64,000 nt of DNA from Microbacterium binotii (GTDB lineage: Bacteria; Actinomycetota; Actinomycetes; Actinomycetales; Microbacteriaceae): NCBI RefSeq assembly GCF_021398715.1, contig NZ_CP090347.1:682001-746000 (forward strand), read 5' to 3'. The position numbers and the translations under genes were made by a program. The notes under the pieces are model-generated. The model saw only the letters and a list, made by a program, of their open reading frames with translations, was not told the origin of the DNA and made no database searches. Shown piece by piece: positions 23,510-31,835 of the stretch (positions within the stretch are counted from its first letter, which is position 1; every line of letters starts with the position of its first letter).

Positions 23510-24544
23510 TCAACCGTGCCGCCCGTCGAAGAGGGCAGCCGCCTCCGCAGCGACGCGATCGTGGATGCGTCGCCGTGAGACGCCCGGCCCGTCCGCCACG
23601 AAGCGCCGGGCGAGGAGCCGTCCGGCGAGGGTGCCTTCGCTGAGAAAGGTGTAGTGCCCGGCGCCGTCGATGACGGTGAGCTCACTGCTCAGCAACGAGC
23701 GGACGAGCGGTCGGACGTCTGCGTCAAGGGTGCTCTGATCGTCATCCGATGCGGCGAACACGTGCACCGGGGCGGTGACCGTCGCCAGCGATGCCTCCTC
23801 GAGCAGGGGAACGGTGACGGGCGCGATCGCCGCAACTGCTCTCACACGTTCGTCCCGGTAGTCGAGGTCGGCTCGGGTCAATGATTCGATCGCGAGCGGA
23901 TCGTTGTCGAGGAAGTCCCACACCTCGTCGATGCGGAACCCGGCCTCCGGCGGGACCCGGCACAACGAGGAGTCTGTGCCGCGCGCGTCGCAATACGGCC
24001 GCCACCGATCGATCTGCAAGCGTGCGCCGGCGACAGCGAGGGCGGTGTACGCGCCGATCGAGAATCCCGCCACGGAGATCCGTGTCGGGTCGACGCGGAC
24101 CCCGAACGCGGGGTCGGCGAGCACCTTGTCGATCACGCGCGAGACGTCCGTGGCCCGCTCCCACCACAGGACGGCGCCCGGGAGCGTCAGGCCGCCTCGC
24201 TCGGCCGCGGTGCCGCCATGGTGGTTGACCGCGGCCACGATGAAGCCCGCCGCGGCGAGCCTCTGGCACAACCAGGCGATGCTGGCGGCGGAACCCCCGG
24301 TGCCGTGCGAGACCACGACGAGCGGATGCAGCCCGTCCGCCACACGTGGAGCATCGCGATCCACGGCGTACCGACCGGTCCGAAAGATCGCGATGCGCTG
24401 CTCGCCGACGCGCGCCCGGTCGTGGGTCGGGTACCAGATCATCGTTTGCAGGGGGCGGGCGGGCGCTCCATTCCAAGCGGGCCGGGTCGGATCAGACCAC
24501 TGTCGCACGATCGCTCCGACAGGACTGCCCTTGCTTGGCGTCAT
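23510..24544 (-). CDS. Alpha/beta hydrolase, dienelactone or PAF-acetylhydrolase-like
   Basis: 344 residues. The oxyanion strand LVVVSHGTGG lies near residue 75 and the nucleophile elbow GFSIGAY near 165, with Ser as nucleophile. A C-terminal GAGHYTFLSEG supplies the likely catalytic His; an Asp (FAASDDDQST) lies before it. No signal peptide is seen, so it is probably cytoplasmic. It acts on an ester or lactone of unknown identity. It begins the ordinary-chromosome part of the window and is followed on the same strand by a small membrane protein 12 bases upstream. Confidence 0.75.
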   Translation of the reverse strand: MTPSKGSPVGAIVRQWSDPTRPAWNGAPARPLQTMIWYPTHDRARVGEQRIAIFRTGRYAVDRDAPRVADGLHPLVVVSHGTGGSAASIAWLCQRLAAAGFIVAAVNHHGGTAAERGGLTLPGAVLWWERATDVSRVIDKVLADPAFGVRVDPTRISVAGFSIGAYTALAVAGARLQIDRWRPYCDARGTDSSLCRVPPEAGFRIDEVWDFLDNDPLAIESLTRADLDYRDERVRAVAAIAPVTVPLLEEASLATVTAPVHVFAASDDDQSTLDADVRPLVRSLLSSELTVIDGAGHYTFLSEGTLAGRLLARRFVADGPGVSRRRIHDRVAAEAAALFDGRHG

Positions 24545-24556
24545 CGTGAGTGTCCG

Positions 24557-25177
24557 TTACGCGGCGCTCGGGAGCGGCCCGAGCGCCGCGCGAACGTCGG
24601 CGATGAAAGCCTCCACATGGCGCCTTCGGAGGGGGAGAATGCCCCGCGCGCCGGCGTGATCGAGGGTGATGTCGTAGCCCATCCCGTCGGCGAATTTCAG
24701 TCGCACCACCGGATCCATGAGACCTCCCATCACTCGTAGCCGCACAGCGGATACGAGTTGCGCGGTCTCGTATCGAGCGCTGAGCTTCGCCTCTCCGCCC
24801 GTGCGTATCTCGATTGAGCCTGGATACACGCGCACAAAGCCCTGACGGATCTTCTCGCCCTCATAGGGCTCCTTGGTTGCCTCCCACCGGAACCCTCCGA
24901 AGATGAGGTATATGACGCCGTCGAAGGTATGTGCGGCGCGTCGGGCTTCCCGCAGATGGTTTGACCATCCGAATGCTGTCGCCCCTGCGAGAAGAACGGA
25001 CATCCCGAAAGCCAGCACGGTGCCGGGCGTCTTCCAGTAGATGGACGCGACCCCGTACATGGCGAGGGCGAGTGACATGACCGGTGCGGGTAAGCCCGCG
25101 AGCAGGCGATAGCCGCGGAAGTGAGTAGGTGCCAACGACATGACCACGCTCTCGACGTTGCCGCGTGCGCTCACCAT
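24557..25177 (-). CDS. Membrane protein, PH-like domain suspected
   Basis: 206 residues with two hydrophobic segments (about 25-65: VMSLALAMYGVASIY and TVLAFGMSVLLAGATAFG), then a soluble beta-rich region (VYPGSIEIRTGGEAKLS, VVRLKFADGMGYDITLDHAG) ending in a helix. This resembles bacterial membrane-anchored PH-like proteins. ATG 25177 is taken as start; an internal Met at residue 13 is possible. It may be in one unit with the hydrolase. Function unknown. Confidence 0.6.
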   Translation of the reverse strand: MVSARGNVESVVMSLAPTHFRGYRLLAGLPAPVMSLALAMYGVASIYWKTPGTVLAFGMSVLLAGATAFGWSNHLREARRAAHTFDGVIYLIFGGFRWEATKEPYEGEKIRQGFVRVYPGSIEIRTGGEAKLSARYETAQLVSAVRLRVMGGLMDPVVRLKFADGMGYDITLDHAGARGILPLRRRHVEAFIADVRAALGPLPSAA

Positions 25178-25201
25178 GTGCTCATCTTGCCGTGATGACA
25201 G

Positions 25202-25603
25202 TCACAATCCCGGATCGCACCTCAGCCTGAGGTCGAGTCTGCCGGCGTATCGATTGGCATCCCTGATCGCGGCGTCGACATCCGGAGGCGTGTCAGAGGA
25301 TTCCTGCCCCAAGGCGGCGACGGTAACCTCGCCCGACTGTCCGGAGATGACGTACTCCGTCGCGCCGCCGTCGGCGGCTTCGGTGAGCGCGACGCTCTCG
25401 GACTTGAAGTAGACCAGTTGATCGCCGTACGCCCAGGCCTCGACCGTGTCGGTGCTGCCCCGCGAGAGGTGGCCGGGGTTGTTCTGGACGGCGCGAGCCA
25501 TGTGCTTCTCCCAGACGGCGCGCACCTCATCCCTGCGCTCCGGAAGTGTCTTGTGCGTCACGAGGACGGCGAACCCCAGGCTGGTCGCAACGTGATCGGT
25601 CAT
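25202..25603 (-). CDS. Chimeric protein: antibiotic-biosynthesis-monooxygenase-like head, unrelated tail
   Basis: 133 residues from ATG 25603; the open frame reaches 25765 but the added residues are Arg-rich junk. Residues 1-47 (FAVLVTHKTLPERRDEVRAV, WEKHMARAVQNNPGH) match the start of ABM-fold quinol monooxygenases. After NPGH the expected strand (YxYCxDDPD-type) is missing. Instead STDTVEAWAYGDQLVYFKSE and EYVISGQSGEVTVAALGQES follow, which look like a different, genuine protein tail. A deletion joining two genes in frame is the simplest reading. Whether the product folds is unknown. Confidence 0.5.
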   Translation of the reverse strand: MTDHVATSLGFAVLVTHKTLPERRDEVRAVWEKHMARAVQNNPGHLSRGSTDTVEAWAYGDQLVYFKSESVALTEAADGGATEYVISGQSGEVTVAALGQESSDTPPDVDAAIRDANRYAGRLDLRLRCDPGL

Positions 25604-25803
25604 GGTCGTCGGCCTTTCGGGCGGTGTCGGAAACAGCGTCGTGTCGTGCGCGGTCACAGCCACCGAACGATGCTCGTGCTCACCCACAACGGGGGAAGAG
25701 CCTCGGTGGTGTTGGCATCGTTCACGAACCGAACCACAACGGCCTCGCCGTCGATGCGGTCGCATCGGGCAGGCCTTCGCTGTCCCACATGGGCAGGCCC
25801 TCG

Positions 25804-26400
25804 TCAGTGGGACATTCTGTCGGCGGAGACGATCGCGGGTGACGCGTACTCCTCGACGACGACGCCCGAGCCGAAGGCGCGAGTGCGGATGAGATCGAAC
25901 GGGCGCGGTGCGTAGGGGGCGTTGCCGAAGAGAGGGATCCCGCGCCCGAACGCGACGGGGTGGCGTTTCAGGATGAGACGGTCGATCTCCGGCAGCAGGG
26001 TGCCCGCGAGCTCACCACCGCCGCACAGCCAGATGCCCAGCCCGTCTTCCTCTTTGAGGCTGCGGACGGTGGCGAGGGGATCGGCGGTGAGCGAGATCGC
26101 CGGTGCGACCTCGCGCGCTCGGCGGCTGGCGACGATCTGGCGCAGGTGCGGGTAGGGGCTGTCGATGCCGGCCTCCAGTGCGGGCGCGAGGGTGTTCCAC
26201 CCCATGATCACGGTGTCGAATCTGGTTCGCGGCGGTTCGATGCCCATTGCCGCGTGCGCGTGCGCGGGCAGCGCGTCGGCGTACTCCTCGAAGAGGACCG
26301 AGGAGTGATCGCCCTCGATGAGAAAGGCGTCGAACCCGCCGCCCGGGTCGGCGATGAAGCCGTCAAGGCTGACGGCGACGTAGTAGGAAAGCTCTCGCAT
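25804..26400 (-). CDS. Dihydrofolate reductase-like (RibD C-terminal) protein
   Basis: 198 residues from ATG 26400 (MRELSYY); 26415 would add five. SYYVAVSLDGFIADPGGGFD is the standard opening of this family. TVIMGWNTL, the LCGGGELAGTLLPEIDRLIL loop with GGG near 125, and a GIPLFGN end complete the fold. These enzymes bind NADPH; their substrates are often not folates. It is divergent from a TetR regulator with a 13-base palindrome between them, suggesting control by that repressor. Confidence 0.8.
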   Translation of the reverse strand: MRELSYYVAVSLDGFIADPGGGFDAFLIEGDHSSVLFEEYADALPAHAHAAMGIEPPRTRFDTVIMGWNTLAPALEAGIDSPYPHLRQIVASRRAREVAPAISLTADPLATVRSLKEEDGLGIWLCGGGELAGTLLPEIDRLILKRHPVAFGRGIPLFGNAPYAPRPFDLIRTRAFGSGVVVEEYASPAIVSADRMSH

Positions 26401-26425
26401 AGCGACTCCGATCACGACGGGTGTC

Positions 26426-26438
26426 GTAGTTAAACTAC
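26426..26438. promoter_or_regulatory. Palindromic operator between TetR and DHFR-like genes
   Basis: GTAGTTAAACTAC: six-base arms around one central base, no mismatch. It lies 26 bases before the DHFR-like start and 33 before the TetR start, where a dimeric TetR repressor controlling both genes would bind. Confidence 0.65.
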
Positions 26439-26470
26439 AGCAGGCGTCGTGGTTTGGCTAGCATGGGGAC

Positions 26471-27037
26471 ATGGTTCGAAACGACGAACGCCGTTCTGCC
26501 CTCGCCGACGCGGGGATCCGCGTGCTCGCGGAAGAAGGAGCGAGGGGACTCACCCATCGGGCGGTGGATGCCATCGCCGGCACCCCCCGCGGCACCGCGT
26601 CCAATTACTTCCCCACACGCGGAGACCTCATCTCCGCATTGGTGAATCGCATCGAAGAGCGGCTGACTCCCGACCCTGACGCCATTGCGTCACGCGATTC
26701 CCGCTCACCCGACAAGGTGCTGTTCGCGGACTACCTGCGCGACGTGGTGCGGCGCCTGAGCGCCGACCCGCACGTCTCGCTCGCTCTCTTCGAGCTCCGG
26801 CTCGAAGCGGCGCGCAAGCCCGCTGTCGCCGCGGCGTTAGGAGCCTGGCGGCAGCGCGCCTTCCTCGACGACGTCGCGTTCAACGAGGCCGCCGGGCTTC
26901 CCGGAGGGCGGACCGAGATCGCACTGCTCCACTTCGCGATCGACGGGCTCCTGCTCGACCATCTCACAGTGCCGCTCGACGCCGGTCTCACGGTCGAGGC
27001 GGCCGTGGATGAGCTCGTCGATCGGATCCTTCCGTAG
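26471..27037 (+). CDS. TetR/AcrR family regulator
   Basis: 188 residues. The N-terminal HTH is intact: RRSALADAGIRVLAEEGARG, LTHRAVDAIAGTPRGTASNY, FPTRGDLISALV. The ligand-binding part is helical (VSLALFELRLEAARKPAVAA). It is divergent from the DHFR-like gene with a 13-base palindrome in between, so it most likely represses both. ATG 26471 is preceded by GCTAGCATGGGGACATG; the ATG used has a weak GGGGA site. It ends 26 bases from the convergent LysR gene. Confidence 0.85.
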   Translation: MVRNDERRSALADAGIRVLAEEGARGLTHRAVDAIAGTPRGTASNYFPTRGDLISALVNRIEERLTPDPDAIASRDSRSPDKVLFADYLRDVVRRLSADPHVSLALFELRLEAARKPAVAAALGAWRQRAFLDDVAFNEAAGLPGGRTEIALLHFAIDGLLLDHLTVPLDAGLTVEAAVDELVDRILP

Positions 27038-27062
27038 GAGTGGATGCGGGCGAGGATAGCCC

Positions 27063-28004
27063 CTACCCCGACACCTCCACACCGAAGCTCGACACCACGG
27101 CCCGCACCTCGTCGAGGTAGCGCTGCGCCTGCTCGGTGAGCCCGAGGGCGGCCTGACCGATCCAGCCGATCTCGATCCTCTCGTCAACCTCGAGGGGGAC
27201 GGCGACGATCTCGGGATCGAGGTCGTCGCTGATGATGCCGGTGGAGATCGTGTAGCCGCCGAGCCCGATCATGAGGTTGAAGATGGTCGCGCGATCGGAC
27301 ACCCGGATCTCCTGCTTCGCGGAGAGGGTGGAGAGGATCTCCTCGGCGAGGTAGAACGAGTTGTTCGCGCCCTGATCGAAGGTGAGTCGCGGCAGATCGG
27401 CGAGGTCGTCGAGCGTTGCGCGACCCCGGGCGGCGAGCGGGTTCTTCCGCGAGATGAAGATGTGCGGTTCGGCGAAGAACAACGGATGGAAGGCCAGCCC
27501 CGCATCGCGGAGCAGCTTGTTGATGACGTTCCGGTTGACGTCATCGCGGTACAGGATGCCGATCTCGCTGCGGAGCGTGCGGACGTCCTCGATGATGTCC
27601 CACGTGCGCGTCTCACGCAGCGAGAACTCGTACTCGGCCGCGCCGAAGCTCTTCACCATCCGCACGAACGCGTCCACGGCGAACGAGTAGTGCTGCGTGG
27701 AAACGCCGAGCAGGCGTCGGGCCGGCGGCCGGCCGAGGTAGCGCTGTTCGAGGAGCGCGACCTGCTCGACGACCTGCCGTGCGTAGCCGAGGAACTCGGT
27801 GCCGTCGGCGGTGAGCGTCACGCCCCGTGCCGACCGGATGAGGAGGGCCCGTCCGACGCGGGCCTCCAGGTCCTTCATCGCCGCCGACATCGTGGGCTGC
27901 GAGACGTAGAGCAGATCGGCCGCGGCGGAGATGGATCCCTCCGCCGCCACCTCCACGAAGTAGTGGAGCTGTTGCAGCGAGATGCCCGCGGAGGTCTTTG
28001 CCAT
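27063..28004 (-). CDS. LysR-type regulator of the mesXD operon
   Basis: 313 residues. The N-terminal winged HTH reads ISLQQLHYFVEVAAEGSISA and AADLLYVSQPTMSAAMKDLE, typical LysR. The effector domain (about 90-300) has VKSFGAAEYEFSLRETRTWD and LGGYTISTGIISDD. It is divergent from mesX-mesD, with a CTAT-n7-ATAG dyad at 28014-28028 in the gap, close to the LysR T-N11-A form. By position it should sense sulfur or methionine status and activate mesXD (inference). Confidence 0.85.
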   Translation of the reverse strand: MAKTSAGISLQQLHYFVEVAAEGSISAAADLLYVSQPTMSAAMKDLEARVGRALLIRSARGVTLTADGTEFLGYARQVVEQVALLEQRYLGRPPARRLLGVSTQHYSFAVDAFVRMVKSFGAAEYEFSLRETRTWDIIEDVRTLRSEIGILYRDDVNRNVINKLLRDAGLAFHPLFFAEPHIFISRKNPLAARGRATLDDLADLPRLTFDQGANNSFYLAEEILSTLSAKQEIRVSDRATIFNLMIGLGGYTISTGIISDDLDPEIVAVPLEVDERIEIGWIGQAALGLTEQAQRYLDEVRAVVSSFGVEVSG

Positions 28005-28013
28005 AGACGAAGG

Positions 28014-28028
28014 CTATAGGAGCGCATA
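28014..28028. promoter_or_regulatory. Possible LysR binding dyad
   Basis: CTAT at 28014-28017 and ATAG at 28025-28028, a short T-N11-A type dyad in the 118-base gap between lysR and mesX. It is close to the lysR start, where these proteins often autoregulate. Short arms make this tentative. Confidence 0.35.
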
Positions 28029-28122
28029 GTCACGTCGAATTACCCGATGGGTTCAGATCCTCGGCACGATGGCACGACACCCCCGCGACCCACCCGCCGC
28101 GCGAGAACCCGATTGGCTGCGC

Positions 28123-29115
28123 ATGACGAACGAGCTCACGTTCCGTATCTCCACGACACCGTTCGACGAGGACTACTCGCCCTCCGCCGACTCCCGTGCC
28201 ACGACGAACTTCGCCAACCTCGCCCGGGGGGAGGACCGGCAGCAGAATCTCCGCAGCGTGCTCACGATGATCGATCGCCGGTGCAACGACCTCGCCCGGT
28301 GGGACAACCCGAACGGCGACCGGTACGCCATCGAGCTCGAGATCGTCTCGGTGGATGCGGCGCTGGTCGTCGACGGGGAGGAGCGCCACTTCCCGCTGCT
28401 CGAGGTGCTCGACGTCCACATCCGCGACTCGCACACCGGCATCCGGCATCACGGGATCGTCGGCAACAACTTCTCGTCCTACGTCCGCGACTACGACTTC
28501 AGCGTGCGTCTTCCCGCCGTCACCGCGGATGCCGGCGCGTTCACCGTGCCCGACGACTTCGGTGTCCTGCACGGCGCGCTGTTCCAGGCGTTCCTGGACT
28601 CGGACGCCTATCGTGAGCGCTTCGAGGCGCCCCCGGTGATCTGCATCAGCGTCTCGACGAGCAAGACGTACCGCCGCACCGACAACACGCATCCGGTGCT
28701 CGGTGTCGAGTACCTCCAGAGCGACTATTCGCTGACCGACGAGTACTTCTCCCGGATGGGGCTGCGGGTGCGCTACTTCATGCCCGCGGGCAGCGCGGCG
28801 CCGCTCGCGTTCTATTTCCGCGGCGACCTGGCCAACGACTACACCAATCTGCAGCTCATCGGCACGATCAGCACGATGGAGAGCTTCCAGAAGATCTACC
28901 GCCCAGAGATCTACAACGCGAACGCGGCGGCAGGTAGCGTCTACCGCCCGAGCCTGGAGCACGGCGACTTCTCGCGTACGCGGGTCGACTACGACCGCGT
29001 CGAGCGCGCGCAGCTGGCGATCACACAGGGCACCTACGCCGCCGAGCACTTCCTGACGCCCTACGGCGATGTGCTCGCACGGTGGGCCGGTCTCGAGCCG
29101 GCGCTCGCGCGATGA
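28123..29115 (+). CDS. mesX: MesX (DUF1852), partner of methionine synthase MesD
   Basis: 330 residues from ATG 28123 (MTNELTFRIS); the frame opens at 28069 but DUF1852 proteins begin close to this Met. FDEDYSPSADSRATTNFANL is the conserved DUF1852 opening, and EVLDVHIRDSHTGIRHHGI and YRPEIYNANAAAGSVYRPS are further conserved stretches. DUF1852 (MesX) is required with MesD for oxygen-dependent, folate-independent methionine synthesis (established knowledge on the Mes families). The last four bases overlap mesD (ATGA), so the two are made together. Confidence 0.85.
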   Translation: MTNELTFRISTTPFDEDYSPSADSRATTNFANLARGEDRQQNLRSVLTMIDRRCNDLARWDNPNGDRYAIELEIVSVDAALVVDGEERHFPLLEVLDVHIRDSHTGIRHHGIVGNNFSSYVRDYDFSVRLPAVTADAGAFTVPDDFGVLHGALFQAFLDSDAYRERFEAPPVICISVSTSKTYRRTDNTHPVLGVEYLQSDYSLTDEYFSRMGLRVRYFMPAGSAAPLAFYFRGDLANDYTNLQLIGTISTMESFQKIYRPEIYNANAAAGSVYRPSLEHGDFSRTRVDYDRVERAQLAITQGTYAAEHFLTPYGDVLARWAGLEPALAR

Positions 29116-30152
29116 CCCGCGCAGACACGCCCGCACTGCTGCCGACCGCGATCGTCGGGAGCCTCCCGAAGCCCTCGTGGCTCGCGAAGCCCGAGGTTCT
29201 CTGGTCGCCATGGGAACTGACGGGTGAGGCCCTCGTCGAGGGCAAGCAGGATGCGTTGCGCATCGCCGTGCAGGAGCAGCAGCGCCGCGGCATCGACATC
29301 GTCAGCGACGGCGAGCAGACCCGGCAGCACTTCGTGACGACCTTCATCGAGCACCTCGCCGGTGTCGACTTCGAGCGCCGCGAGACGGTGCGCATCCGCG
29401 ACCGCTACGACGCGAGTGTGCCCACCGTCGTGGGCGCCGTGAGCCGGCCCGAGCCGGTCTTCGTCGACGACGCGCGGTTCCTCCGCCAGCAGACGGACCG
29501 CCCCCTGAAGTGGGCGCTTCCCGGCCCCATGACGATGATCGACACGCTCGCCGACCGCCATTACGCCAGCCGCGAGAAGCTGGCGTGGGAGTTCGCGGTC
29601 ATCCTCAACGAGGAGGCCAGAGAGCTCGAGGCGGCGGGCATCGACGTCATCCAGTTCGACGAGCCGGCCTTCAACGTCTTCTTCGATGAGATGCGCGACT
29701 GGGGAGTGGCGACGCTGGAGCGTGCGGCCGAGGGGCTGCGGGCCGAGACCGTCGTGCACATCTGCTACGGCTACGGCATTGAGGCGAACACCCGGTGGAA
29801 GCAGACGCTGGGCACCGAATGGCGTCAGTACGAGGAGTCCTTCCCGCTCCTGCAGGGTTCGGCGATCGACATCGTGTCGCTCGAGAGCCACGGCTCCCGC
29901 GTTCCGATGGAGCTCATCGAGCTCCTCCGCGGCAAGAAGGTCATGCTCGGCGCCATCGACGTCGCCACCGACGAGATCGAGACGCCCGAGGAGGTCGCCG
30001 ACACCCTCCGCGACGCGCTGCGCTACGTCGACGCCGACAAGCTGATGCCCAGCACCAACTGCGGCATGGCGCCGCTGCCACGCGACGTGGCGCTCGCGAA
30101 GCTCAGCGCGCTGACCGCCGGTGCCGCCATCGTGCGCGAGGAGCAGGACTGA
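29112..30152 (+). CDS. mesD: Methionine synthase MesD (core MetE-type, folate-independent)
   Basis: 346 residues from ATG 29112, overlapping mesX. It corresponds to the C-terminal catalytic half of MetE only; the N-terminal folate-binding half is absent. Zinc and homocysteine ligands are all present: His216 and Cys218 in VVHICYGYG, Glu258 in SLESHGS, Cys317 in STNCGMAP. IVGSLPKPSWL at the start and QFDEPAF near 181 are family hallmarks. MesD makes methionine from homocysteine using a methyl donor other than methyl-folate, with MesX and oxygen. It may let the cell avoid B12 or folate in this step. Confidence 0.85.
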   Translation: MTRADTPALLPTAIVGSLPKPSWLAKPEVLWSPWELTGEALVEGKQDALRIAVQEQQRRGIDIVSDGEQTRQHFVTTFIEHLAGVDFERRETVRIRDRYDASVPTVVGAVSRPEPVFVDDARFLRQQTDRPLKWALPGPMTMIDTLADRHYASREKLAWEFAVILNEEARELEAAGIDVIQFDEPAFNVFFDEMRDWGVATLERAAEGLRAETVVHICYGYGIEANTRWKQTLGTEWRQYEESFPLLQGSAIDIVSLESHGSRVPMELIELLRGKKVMLGAIDVATDEIETPEEVADTLRDALRYVDADKLMPSTNCGMAPLPRDVALAKLSALTAGAAIVREEQD

Positions 30153-30160
30153 CCCCACCG

Positions 30161-31711
30161 TCACGCGTTCGGGCTCCTCGGAGCGTCCTGCTTCGCCTCG
30201 GCCGCAGCTGCGGCCTGGCGCCGTGCCTGTTCGAGGAAGACCGCGGTGAGCACCGCGCCGATCCGCGCCGACCCCGGCTCGAGCGGACCGAGGACGCCGG
30301 TGATGCGCTCGAAGCGCTGGTAGAAGGTCTGTCGATGGATGCCGAGGGATGCGGCCGCATCCGTCTTGCTGCCGAGGTTCGCCGCCAATGCGCGCAGCGT
30401 GTCGAACAGCTCGCCGTGCGCGACGGCGTCCCGATCGAGCAGGGCGCCGATCTGCTCGTCGATGAACTCCACGACCGGCTCGATCTGCGACAACAGCGGC
30501 CAGAGCCGCGTCACGGCGATGCTCGCCGCATCCACCACCGGATCCGCATCCGACGTGTACGGCACGCTCTCCCTCGCGGAACGCACGGCTCGCACGGCCC
30601 GGTCCACGCTCGCGCTGGTGGGTCCGACCGCGGCGCGCACTCCGCCGCGAGCGGCGAGGCGGCGCAGCGCATCCGTCACCGCGCCGCGCACGTTCTGCGC
30701 GTCCCTTGACGGGGCGAACCCCACGATTCCGACGTACTGGCCGTCGGCGAACTGCCCGGTCGAACGCGGCGAGATCCCGGCGATCGCGTCCTGCACGGCC
30801 GTGACGTTCGAGGCGTCGTCGAGTTCGACGACGAACGGGATGAACCGGTCGTCGGGCTCGAACCCCAGCCGCACGGCCAATGTCGTGAGCTCACGCGCGT
30901 GCTCGGCGGCGGAGGTGCGCGGCCCGCTCGAGGCCAGCAGCGAGATGAAGCGGCTGCGGCGCCGATCGTGAGGAGAGAGCGGATGCGTGCGCAGCAGCGC
31001 GATGGCGAGGATCTCGGGCGCCCGTGACAGCGCGCCCGAGATGAGGTGGATGTCGGCGTCCGCCGCCGGGCGCAGCGTCAGTGTGGCGACGACCGTGCCG
31101 CCGAACGAGACCGGCGCCGTGTACTCGATGCCGAGCGACGGCGTATCGGCGTCGACGAGCGCGACTCCCAGTGTCTGACCGGACAGCGACGTGAGCTGCG
31201 CCGACGAGTTCGCCTGATCACGGATGAGGGCGAGCAACTGGTCGATGCTCGCGAGGTTCTCGATCGCCTCGGAGAGGGCGAGGGAGATCCGATCGGCGAT
31301 GCGCAGGCGCCGCAGGCTCACGTCGGCGAGCTGGCTGTTGATGCTCTCGCAGATCTGCACGAACGGCACCCGGCGTCGCAGGTGGATCACGGGCAGGCCG
31401 CTCGCCTCCGCGTGCGCGATGAGCGCCTCGGGGATGCGGGGGAGGCGGGGCGTCGTCTCCACGGCGAGCGCGGCGATGTCGCGTGCGACCAGGGTGTCGA
31501 CATAGGTGCGCAGCTGGGCCGCATCCGCCGAGACGAGGTTGACCCCCTCCATGAGGATGAGCTCCCCGCCGCGCAGGAGCGGCGCGATGTCGAGTTGTTC
31601 ACTCGCGTGCACCCAGCGCACATCCACCTCGGATGCGATGCCGCAGACGAGTTCGGGTTCGGTCTTCTGGACGACGGCGTCCGCGAGGATCTGATCGAGC
31701 AGGAGGGGCAT
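30161..31711 (-). CDS. PucR-type transcriptional regulator
   Basis: 516 residues. An N-terminal PucR domain (about 1-130: DQILADAVVQKTEPELVCGI, PRIPEALIAHAEASGLPVIH) is followed by a central GGDEF-like/CdaR segment and a C-terminal HTH_30 helix pair: DTLRALAANLGSKTDAAASL, GIHRQTFYQRFERITGVLGP. PucR proteins control purine and related nitrogen-compound catabolism. It is divergent from an NCS1 permease and an amidohydrolase, its likely targets. The stop lies nine bases from the convergent mesD. Confidence 0.85.
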   Translation of the reverse strand: MPLLLDQILADAVVQKTEPELVCGIASEVDVRWVHASEQLDIAPLLRGGELILMEGVNLVSADAAQLRTYVDTLVARDIAALAVETTPRLPRIPEALIAHAEASGLPVIHLRRRVPFVQICESINSQLADVSLRRLRIADRISLALSEAIENLASIDQLLALIRDQANSSAQLTSLSGQTLGVALVDADTPSLGIEYTAPVSFGGTVVATLTLRPAADADIHLISGALSRAPEILAIALLRTHPLSPHDRRRSRFISLLASSGPRTSAAEHARELTTLAVRLGFEPDDRFIPFVVELDDASNVTAVQDAIAGISPRSTGQFADGQYVGIVGFAPSRDAQNVRGAVTDALRRLAARGGVRAAVGPTSASVDRAVRAVRSARESVPYTSDADPVVDAASIAVTRLWPLLSQIEPVVEFIDEQIGALLDRDAVAHGELFDTLRALAANLGSKTDAAASLGIHRQTFYQRFERITGVLGPLEPGSARIGAVLTAVFLEQARRQAAAAAEAKQDAPRSPNA

Positions 31712-31835
31712 ACATTCTGTCCATTCGCCGTGACCGCGAGTTTACAGAGCGCCGCGAGCGCGGAAACACCGCCGCCGCATGCTGGGTGGCGACCCGCTCC
31801 ACTGATCGCTCCACCTCGCGAGAAGGACACCGCCC

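Noticed and set aside
23011..23685. The 224-residue version of HTH copy B
   Set aside because: The first 100 codons cross the terminator and the end of the hydrolase gene and are low-complexity; starts at 23400 or 23385 fit.
29112..30152. Standard MetE methionine synthase
   Set aside because: The N-terminal half of MetE is absent and DUF1852 is coupled, which fits MesD instead.
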